In this document: positions 58,376 through 64,000 of the stretch, one piece after another | Numbering within the stretch: position 1 is the stretch's first letter | Layout of the letters: each line of letters begins with the position of its first letter | From: Paraburkholderia aspalathi | GTDB taxonomy: Bacteria; Pseudomonadota; Gammaproteobacteria; Burkholderiales; Burkholderiaceae | DNA: 64,000 nt | Assembly: GCF_900116445.1 (NCBI RefSeq) | Contig: NZ_FPBH01000036.1 | Location: forward strand, 17,433 to 81,432 | Direction of reading: 5' to 3' | The notes under the pieces: model-generated | Database searches by the model: none | The model's input: only the letters and a program-made list of their open reading frames with translations | Told to the model about the DNA's origin: nothing | Made by a program: the position numbers and the translations under genes

Positions 58376-59854
58376 GTGTCACGTTCAAGACTGTTTGCTC
58401 TGACGGCGATTGCGTCGTCGCTCATATTTACAACTACGGCGTATGCGGGCGTGGATCTCATTGCGATGGGCCAACTGAGCGGTCTGACCGGCGATTTATC
58501 GAAGGAAACGGCTGCGCCGCTGGAAAACGGTGTAGCGGGCAATCTGCTCGGCGGCCTGGGTTCGGGCATCGCTTACGCGGGGTGCCAAACGTTCGTGGCT
58601 GTTCCGGACCGCGGCCCGAATGCCGTGTCGTACAACGCCGCGATCGACGATACCGCGTCGTACATCAACCGCTTCCAAACCTTGAGCCTGCGCCTGAAAC
58701 CGGCGTCGGCGAGCGCAGCACTGCCGTACACGCTGACACCTAAACTCCTCGATACCACCCTGCTCCACGCCTCCGAACCACTGGTCTACGGAACGGGCGC
58801 GGCTGCCGGCGTCCCCGATGGCGCCCCAACGCTTAACCGCCGCAATCACACGCATTACTTCTCGGGCCGCTCGGACAACTTTGACCCTTCACGCTTGTCG
58901 ACGAATGATCGCAACGCGCGCTTCGACCCGGAAAGTGTGCGCGTGAGCAATGACGGCGAGACCGTATTCATCTCCGATGAATACGGTCCGTACGTTTACC
59001 GGTTCGATCGCCGCAGTGGACGCCGCATCGACACTTACAAGCTGCCGGATACGTTCGCGGTCTCGACGCTCAGCCCTCTCGGTAGCGATGAAATCACGCT
59101 CAACACCTCCGGCCGCGTGGCGAACAAGGGCATGGAAGGCCTGGCGATCTCGCCCGACGGAAAGACGTTGTTCGGCGCGATGCAAAGCCCGCTGATCCAG
59201 GATGGCGGCACGGACGGCGCTTATACGCGCATCGTGAAAATCGATATACGCAGCGGCAAGATGACGCAATTTGCGTATCCGCTAACGAACATCGGCACGG
59301 CAGCCAAGCCGAAGTACCCGACCATCAGCGACGTGGTCGCCGTCAACGATCACGAACTGCTGATGGACGAACGCGACGGCAAGGGTCTTGGCGACAATTC
59401 GACGGCAGTGTTCAAGAAGGTGTTTCACATTGACCTGACGGGCGCCCAGGATGTGAGCAACGCAAGCAGTCAGGCGGGGCTCGCACCCTACGCGGTCCAG
59501 AAGGCCCTGTTCCTCGATGTCGTCACCACGCTAAATGCACACGGTCTCAGCGCCAACGATATACCGGCGAAGCTCGAAGGCCTCGCGTTCGGTCCCGATG
59601 TCATGGTCGGCGGCGTGAAAAAGCACACGCTGTTCATTGCGAACGATAACGATTTTATCGGGACGATAACCGATTCCAATCATCCGGCCGGTATCGCGAA
59701 CCCGAATCAGTTCTTCGTGTTCGCGTGGGATCCGAGCGACTTGCCGGCCTATGTCGCGCAGCGCCTGCCCGGAGTGGATGACGACACGCGCGGCAACGGT
59801 CACGGTCGCGGCCAAGACCATAACCGTATGTGCGCGGCTGACGACGATCATTGA
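58376..59854 (+). CDS. Exported phytase-like esterase domain protein
   Basis: Predicted periplasmic or secreted protein of 492 residues. A signal peptide (ending TTTAYA) precedes a beta-propeller of the esterase-like-activity-of-phytase family, with VPDRGPNAVSYN, EGLAISPDGKTLFGAM and FIANDNDFIGTI as characteristic blocks. The start is a GTG after AAGGAAAG. The final 25 residues are unusual: Asp, His and Gly-rich (GNGHGRGQDHNR, then DDDH), a possible metal-binding or surface tail. It stands alone with a strong hairpin after it. Phosphate scavenging or phosphodiester cleavage is the usual guess for the family. Confidence 0.82.
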   Translation: MSRSRLFALTAIASSLIFTTTAYAGVDLIAMGQLSGLTGDLSKETAAPLENGVAGNLLGGLGSGIAYAGCQTFVAVPDRGPNAVSYNAAIDDTASYINRFQTLSLRLKPASASAALPYTLTPKLLDTTLLHASEPLVYGTGAAAGVPDGAPTLNRRNHTHYFSGRSDNFDPSRLSTNDRNARFDPESVRVSNDGETVFISDEYGPYVYRFDRRSGRRIDTYKLPDTFAVSTLSPLGSDEITLNTSGRVANKGMEGLAISPDGKTLFGAMQSPLIQDGGTDGAYTRIVKIDIRSGKMTQFAYPLTNIGTAAKPKYPTISDVVAVNDHELLMDERDGKGLGDNSTAVFKKVFHIDLTGAQDVSNASSQAGLAPYAVQKALFLDVVTTLNAHGLSANDIPAKLEGLAFGPDVMVGGVKKHTLFIANDNDFIGTITDSNHPAGIANPNQFFVFAWDPSDLPAYVAQRLPGVDDDTRGNGHGRGQDHNRMCAADDDH

Positions 59855-59859
59855 GCATC

Positions 59860-59899
59860 GATCGCGCATCCCGTGTTTTTTAACGCTGGATGCGCGATC
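59860..59899 (+). terminator. Strong hairpin after the phytase-like gene
   Basis: GATCGCGCATCC (59860-59871) and GGATGCGCGATC (59888-59899) form a perfect 12-bp stem; the loop contains TTTTTT. It begins 6 bases after the stop codon. Confidence 0.7.
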
Positions 59900-60138
59900 C
59901 ACTTTCGGCCCGTTTTCTTTGTCGCCGCTGGACGGCTGGCACTCAGCGATAGCCGTTAATCGAAGGGACACACATCTTCGTCTACGAACGGTCGTTTTCA
60001 AGAAACTCAACTGAGTCTTGTCGACCCTCTACCGCCATTGGAGCCAGCTTTACTTGAAAGTCCGCTTCCGGAGTCCAACGGCCATTTGCGTGTCCTCGGT
60101 GGACGCCATATTCTCAGCTTTGCCGGCGGCCTGATCTC

Positions 60139-60822
60139 TCAGCACGGTGCCAGGCCGGTAACACTACCCATAGTCACCGGGCACAGCCGCTGCGGCGCCG
60201 GTTGTGAATTCTGCTGCTGTACCGCCTGCTGGAGTCGTTCGGCCTGAACGTTCGCGTTCGATGCCCGGAGGAACGCGTCTCTGTTCGCTTCTACCTTTTG
60301 CACGACTCCGTGAGGATCGCCCACGCGAGTAAGGGCGTTAAGCGCATCGCGGTTGTACTGCCAGGCCGCCTTCTCCAACCATTCAATCTGCTTGGCCTTG
60401 TCCTTCGGCACGCCTACCCCCTCCGCATACATGGTAGACAGCGAAAATTGCGCGCGGTCGTTGCCTTGTTCGGCGGATTTCCGCATCCATGACGCGGCGG
60501 CGGCATAGTCTTTGGTTACGCCACCACTTCCGTAGTAGTAGTACCCGGCGACTTTTGCTTGTGCCAAAGCATCGCCGGCCTGCGCGGCTTTCAGGAAATA
60601 GACGAAGGCCCCGGCGAGGTCGTTCTGACCTACGAGGTGCGAGGCGTAAAGATACTCGGCCATCACATTGCCAGATTCCGCGGCGGCTTTTTCGTGTGCA
60701 GCCACCTCGGCTTCACGCTCGGACTGCGTCTTGGATGAGGGCACCGCGCAGCCGCCCAGTGCGGTCAAGGACAGCATGACGGCGACACCGAACGCAAGAC
60801 GGCGGATGGACAAGAATATCAT
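60139..60822 (-). CDS. Sel1-repeat lipoprotein
   Basis: Predicted lipoprotein of 227 residues. The N-terminal hydrophobic stretch ends in LTALGGC, a lipobox with the modified Cys, after which come Sel1-type repeats: AEYLYASHLVGQNDLAGAFV, AKVAGYYYYGSGGVTKDYAA and FSLSTMYAEGVGVPKDKAKQ. The C-terminus is Gln/Pro-rich. The ATG at 60822 puts the lipobox at a normal distance; an upstream ATG at 60858 is less likely. Sel1 lipoproteins often act as envelope scaffolds. Promoter sequences should lie in 60823-61000. Confidence 0.8.
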   Translation of the reverse strand: MIFLSIRRLAFGVAVMLSLTALGGCAVPSSKTQSEREAEVAAHEKAAAESGNVMAEYLYASHLVGQNDLAGAFVYFLKAAQAGDALAQAKVAGYYYYGSGGVTKDYAAAASWMRKSAEQGNDRAQFSLSTMYAEGVGVPKDKAKQIEWLEKAAWQYNRDALNALTRVGDPHGVVQKVEANRDAFLRASNANVQAERLQQAVQQQNSQPAPQRLCPVTMGSVTGLAPC

Positions 60823-61169
60823 CGGCGTGGTATTTCCGTTTTGAAAATGGGAAGCCATGCCGGCGCCATTAGCGGGTGATGAAGCGCTTCACGACGACAT
60901 GACGAAATAGCGTCACATAAAGGTCATGTGATGGCCTGATTGCGTACGCAAAGATACTAATCGGTCTATCTTGTGTCAATCAGATATTTGTCGTCGCACG
61001 GGTAGCGCTCGAAAAACCGATTAATCAAGGGCGTCGGCTCACGGATCGAAAACCGTCATTCCTGCGATAATCATTGGGCACCAATGAAAGGCCGTTCCTG
61101 GCAGATCGCGGCCCGATGCGCTTTAGCGAGACTCCTTTGGACCTGCACACTCGCTGTTTGCCAAGCTTG
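60823..61169. other. Intergenic region upstream of the Sel1 lipoprotein gene
   Basis: A 347-base gap. It has a 6-bp inverted repeat, TCACAT (60913-60918) with ATGTGA (60926-60931), and AT-rich words near 60950-61000. No gene is supported. The inverted repeat resembles a short operator close to the likely lipoprotein promoter. Confidence 0.45.
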
Positions 61170-61628
61170 TCAGTGCGCGATAAGGCAGTCTCCCAGATGG
61201 TAGCTGTCATCGAGGTGCCCTTCTCCGTCGAACCCGATAGTCACAACATATGGAAAGCCATCGGGGCGTTGAGACACGTTGTAACCTACGAGAGCGTGCC
61301 TGACAGCGTTATCAAAATCGGAATCTTCAGCACGCGCGTTCTTCATCACTTTCGTAACCTGCCCACTACTGTCAACATGGACGCTATAGCCGATTACTGG
61401 TGGAGAGTCGCTCCCAGGTTCCAAAGATTTCGTCGCGACACTTATGCGATTGAAGATGGTACATAAGGCATCCCTACCCTCTTGACTCATCGCGGGTGGA
61501 ACCATAGGGGCTGTGTGAATTGGCCTGACCGCCGTTGGATCTGACGACGTGACCTCGTTTTGGGCTTGAATCGGACCAACACCGGCAAAAAGCAGCCCCA
61601 CAGCGAATACGGCAGACTTGCAGTCCAT
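61170..61628 (-). CDS. Small exported protein, TonB C-terminal-like
   Basis: Predicted periplasmic protein of 152 residues. A signal peptide (MDCKSAVFAVGLLFAGVGPI then QAQ) precedes a Pro/Ser linker and a C-terminal domain, VIGYSVHVDSSGQVTKVMKN through FDNAVRHALVGYNVSQR, that recalls the TonB C-terminal fold: a strand, a variable loop, a helix and a final strand. No membrane anchor remains after cleavage, so it is not a complete TonB. Its role is unknown. The start has a GGAAGAG ribosome site. Confidence 0.62.
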   Translation of the reverse strand: MDCKSAVFAVGLLFAGVGPIQAQNEVTSSDPTAVRPIHTAPMVPPAMSQEGRDALCTIFNRISVATKSLEPGSDSPPVIGYSVHVDSSGQVTKVMKNARAEDSDFDNAVRHALVGYNVSQRPDGFPYVVTIGFDGEGHLDDSYHLGDCLIAH

Positions 61629-61934
61629 GATTCTCTTCCCGGTTGCCTCTGACGTTGAGCACGCAAATTGTCGACGATTCTGGTGTGGTTGTCGAAGGTC
61701 CGCTGATGGCCGCTGTCTGCCTCACGCAAGTGGCGTTCGCAGCCTGAAATTCGCGAGCCGGCGACCGGTTGAATCCAAGGCCGAACTCAGCCGGATGGCG
61801 AGCGCCTGGGTTCGACCCACAGCCACCCTGTAGGCTACGATCACGAATGGCCGTTGCCCGGACAAAAGTCCGACATCACAGGGTTTCATCCGACACGCTT
61901 CGCTAGTGTTCAGATTTGTATATGGCAGGACGGC
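61629..61934. other. Gene-free stretch with repeat copy B
   Basis: A 306-base interval without a supported gene. It contains the longest copy of the dispersed repeat (61667-61723) and a TGGCCGTT/GTCCGACATCA segment near 61848-61876 that resembles repeat debris elsewhere. It separates the exported protein from the SDR gene. Confidence 0.45.
61667..61723 (+). repeat. Dispersed degenerate repeat, copy B
   Basis: ATTGTCGACGATTC (61667-61680) is shared exactly with copy C at 53492; the following GTCGAAGGTCCGCTGATGG and TCTGCCT resemble copy A at 52932. This copy links the two halves of the repeat family. Confidence 0.5.
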
Positions 61935-62783
61935 TTAAATGGTAAGGGAACGATGTAACTCAGGCGGGCCACCCATCGCGTAGCGATCAGAGCGTGGCCG
62001 GCTACCGTCGATGTCGGTCACGCCGAGTGTTGCGCCGATCTCCGCGCCGATCAGCGCCCTGCCTGAAAGTGCCATCATGGACTCAAATTCATAGAGCGCG
62101 GCGATAGTGCGGCCTGTAAATTGTGGAGACTCGCGCTTTTGCCTGGGGCGCTTGTCTTCGAGGAGCGTAGCGAGATAGGCGCGAGCACGTTCGGTATCTA
62201 AACCGCCCATCCAGACGGAAACCACGGCGACATTGTATGGCCGTAGCTCCTTCGCCATATCGGCCGCCATTTTGTCCGCACCTGCCTTTTGGGCGCCGTA
62301 GGCCGGGTTCTGATGGTAGCTGACGGCACCGTAGTGTCCGGTGTTGACAATCAACCCACGGCCATTGGCAATCAGAAGCGGCGCAGCATAGTAGCTAGCC
62401 ACGTAGTGCGAGCGCAGGCCGACAGTAATCACATCGGCCGTATCCAACGGCTTCTGCCAGAAGCCGCCTTGAGCGGGTGCACCAACCTTTGCAGCGTTGT
62501 TCACGAGGATATCGAGACGGCCGTGTTGACGATGGATGTCGGCGAAGAAATCTGCCACTGCCAGATCGTCTGCGTGATCGAGCACAACTCCTATTCCTGT
62601 CCCGCCTGCGCGAGACACGAGTTCGGCTGTTTCATCTACTGAACCGCCGAAGGGCGTTTCGCCCCCAGTGGCACTGCGCCCGGTGACATAGACCGTGGCC
62701 CCGGCTTCTCCAAGCGCGATCGCGATTCCCTTTCCGGCGCCTCTGCTCGCACCCGTCACCACTGCAATCATGTTTGCTGTCAT
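61935..62783 (-). CDS. SDR family oxidoreductase
   Basis: Predicted NAD(P)-dependent short-chain dehydrogenase of 282 residues. The cofactor motif is TGASRGAGKGI (10-20), with NNAAK at 95-99, and the catalytic YxxxK as YGAQK (Tyr162, Lys166). A typical active-site Ser is less clear, as the preceding block reads VNTGHYGAVSYHQN. The start follows AGGAGGATCG. It is divergent from a LysR regulator, with 126 bases between, the usual arrangement for a locally controlled catabolic enzyme. The substrate is unknown. Confidence 0.85.
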   Translation of the reverse strand: MTANMIAVVTGASRGAGKGIAIALGEAGATVYVTGRSATGGETPFGGSVDETAELVSRAGGTGIGVVLDHADDLAVADFFADIHRQHGRLDILVNNAAKVGAPAQGGFWQKPLDTADVITVGLRSHYVASYYAAPLLIANGRGLIVNTGHYGAVSYHQNPAYGAQKAGADKMAADMAKELRPYNVAVVSVWMGGLDTERARAYLATLLEDKRPRQKRESPQFTGRTIAALYEFESMMALSGRALIGAEIGATLGVTDIDGSRPRSDRYAMGGPPELHRSLTI

Positions 62784-62909
62784 CGATCCTCCTGCGCACT
62801 GTACGACGCCTTATTGCGTCGGACTGTCATCAGTTCCAGCAGTCTAGTGCCTGTCGGCTTTGTTGATTAGTGACATAATTTTGTATGAAATCATGAGTGA
62901 GACTCAACA

Positions 62910-63803
62910 ATGAACCGCGAGGATCTGGCCGATCTGCTAACTTTTGCAACCATCGCCGAGGAATCCAGCTTCACGCGTGCAGCCGCGCGGCTCGGTGTTT
63001 CCGCTTCTGCTCTCAGTCATTCCATTCGCTTGCTGGAGGCGCGCCTCGGCGTCAAGCTGCTCAATAGAACCACAAGAAACGTCGCACCGACCGCTGCGGG
63101 AGAAAAGCTGTTGAGCCGGTTGCGGCCCGCTTTCATCGAGATCGGGGCAGGCTTGACGACGCTTGCGGATAATCGAAGCCGGCCAGCAGGCCGTGTCCGT
63201 ATCAGTGTTCATCGCACGGCAGCGCTTATGTTCGTCGTGCCGAAGCTCACACAACTTCGGCGCGACTATCCTGAGGTCGTGGTTGAACTGTCGGTAGATG
63301 ATTCCTTGGCAAACATCGTCGCGGCTGGCTTCGACATGGGCATCCGGAATGGCGAACTATTGGCTAAGGACATGGTGGCAGTTCGCATCGGTGCAGACTA
63401 CCGAACCGCGGTGGTTGCATCGCCCTCTTACCTGAAGAACAATGCCGCGCCGCTCACTCCGGACGATGTGGCCGGCCATGCATGTCTGGGATATCAACGA
63501 CCAAGTTCGAAGGCCCTCCATTTCTGGGACTTTGAGCGAGAGGGCCGATCCGTCCAGGTGCCAGTCGATCCGGTCTTTATCTCCAATGACAGCGATATCC
63601 TTATCCATGCCGCCCTGGCGGGAAACGGCCTCGCCTATGTTCTCAAAGAACAGGTGCAACCCCACCTGAAGTCAGGCACATTGACGCAAGTGTTAGAGGG
63701 ATGGTCTGTCACGCTAGCGGGAAGCTTCCTCTATTATCCCGACCGACGCCAACTTCCGGTCGCTGTACGTGTCGTCATCGACTCGCTTCGTTATCGTTCT
63801 TGA
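62910..63803 (+). CDS. LysR family transcriptional regulator
   Basis: Predicted LysR regulator of 297 residues. The HTH part (about 1-60) contains LLTFATIAEESSFTRAAARL and SALSHSIRLLEARLGVKLLN; the effector-binding domain follows, with RVRISVHRTAALMFVVPKLT and a C-terminal YPDRRQLPVAVRVVIDSLRY. It is divergent from the SDR gene, and the shared 126-base AT-rich interval near 62850-62905 should contain both promoters. Control of the SDR gene is expected. Confidence 0.86.
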   Translation: MNREDLADLLTFATIAEESSFTRAAARLGVSASALSHSIRLLEARLGVKLLNRTTRNVAPTAAGEKLLSRLRPAFIEIGAGLTTLADNRSRPAGRVRISVHRTAALMFVVPKLTQLRRDYPEVVVELSVDDSLANIVAAGFDMGIRNGELLAKDMVAVRIGADYRTAVVASPSYLKNNAAPLTPDDVAGHACLGYQRPSSKALHFWDFEREGRSVQVPVDPVFISNDSDILIHAALAGNGLAYVLKEQVQPHLKSGTLTQVLEGWSVTLAGSFLYYPDRRQLPVAVRVVIDSLRYRS

Positions 63804-63895
63804 TTTGGTTTGAGACATTAGCTCCCGGTCCGGATGTTGCGGAATAAATGTCCATTGCCGACCCAGCTGCGGTCATTTGAATAACGCCGGTAACT

Positions 63896-63911
63896 GACCG
63901 CTCCTGGCCGA
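63896..63911 (+). repeat. Dispersed degenerate repeat, copy E
   Basis: GACCGCTCCTGGCCGA, close to copy D at 54930, followed by GGCCGTGTAAAAACGCG, which could be the edge of an element continuing beyond the window. No gene is seen in 63804-64000. Confidence 0.45.
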
Positions 63912-64000
63912 GGCCGTGTAAAAACGCGTGAGCCGGCGGTCTGTCGAGCGACTGGTGAGGCCGCGCCTTCGCAGCTTCCTGTCTTCCTGTTGTCTACGAC

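Noticed and set aside
63804..64000. Insertion sequence end at the right edge
   Set aside because: GGCCGTGTAAAAACGCG is suggestive but no transposase or terminal inverted repeat is visible before the window ends.
1..64000. CRISPR arrays, tRNA or rRNA genes
   Set aside because: No regularly spaced repeats, cloverleaf-like segments with CCA ends, or rRNA-like blocks were noticed by eye; a tRNA scan would be decisive.

Overview
The window reads as a chromosomal segment of a high-GC Burkholderiales bacterium, most likely Paraburkholderia, Caballeronia or Burkholderia. The reasons are the GC-rich codon use, three trimeric porins whose mature ends begin QSSVTL, a DUF3138-type outer-membrane protein, many LysR/AraC/Lrp regulators and dense catabolic and transport operons. 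The genus is inferred from gene content; no rRNA or tRNA gene was seen to anchor it.

Layout. (1) 0.16-13.1 kb is a putrescine/polyamine unit: puuD, puuA, a putrescine-type class III transaminase, a PotFGHI ABC importer, a DUF3138 barrel, two coupled puuB-type oxidases and a convergent Lrp/AsnC regulator. (2) 13.1-15.8 kb holds two tandem type II haloacid dehalogenase-like genes of identical length and a LysR gene. (3) 16.0-22.9 kb holds a porin, a DUF3311/SSS symporter pair and three amidohydrolases, apparently for uptake and deamination or ring opening of an unknown nitrogen compound. (4) 23.3-27.4 kb holds a DUF2891 gene, a PRC-barrel protein and DNA polymerase II. (5) 27.5-40.0 kb is the most striking block: one long minus-strand operon preceded by a LysR gene. 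It encodes both subunits of a hydroquinone 1,2-dioxygenase, a semialdehyde dehydrogenase, maleylacetate reductase, a five-gene branched-chain-type ABC importer, an intradiol (hydroxyquinol-type) dioxygenase, a Rieske protein and a porin. Two ring-cleavage routes, from hydroquinone and from hydroxyquinol, would meet at maleylacetate and leave as 3-oxoadipate. (6) 40.0-51.1 kb holds a quinone reductase/AraC locus, a coupled opine-dehydrogenase-like plus 3-hydroxyacyl-CoA dehydrogenase-like pair with AraC and LysR regulators, a porin, an MFS carrier, and a divergent tautomerase/LysR pair. (7) 51.2-61.9 kb is an accessory stretch with orphan genes, a gene fragment, long gaps, a large inverted-repeat element and degenerate dispersed repeats. 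It also carries a phytase-like esterase, a Sel1 lipoprotein and a small exported protein. (8) 61.9-63.8 kb is an SDR gene divergent from a LysR gene.

The genes form substrate-specific modules, each pairing uptake (porin, ABC, SSS or MFS) with catabolic enzymes and a local regulator. The best candidates for a little-described system are the hydroquinone/hydroxyquinol operon with its dedicated importer, and the structured inverted-repeat leader at 51.74-51.88 kb.
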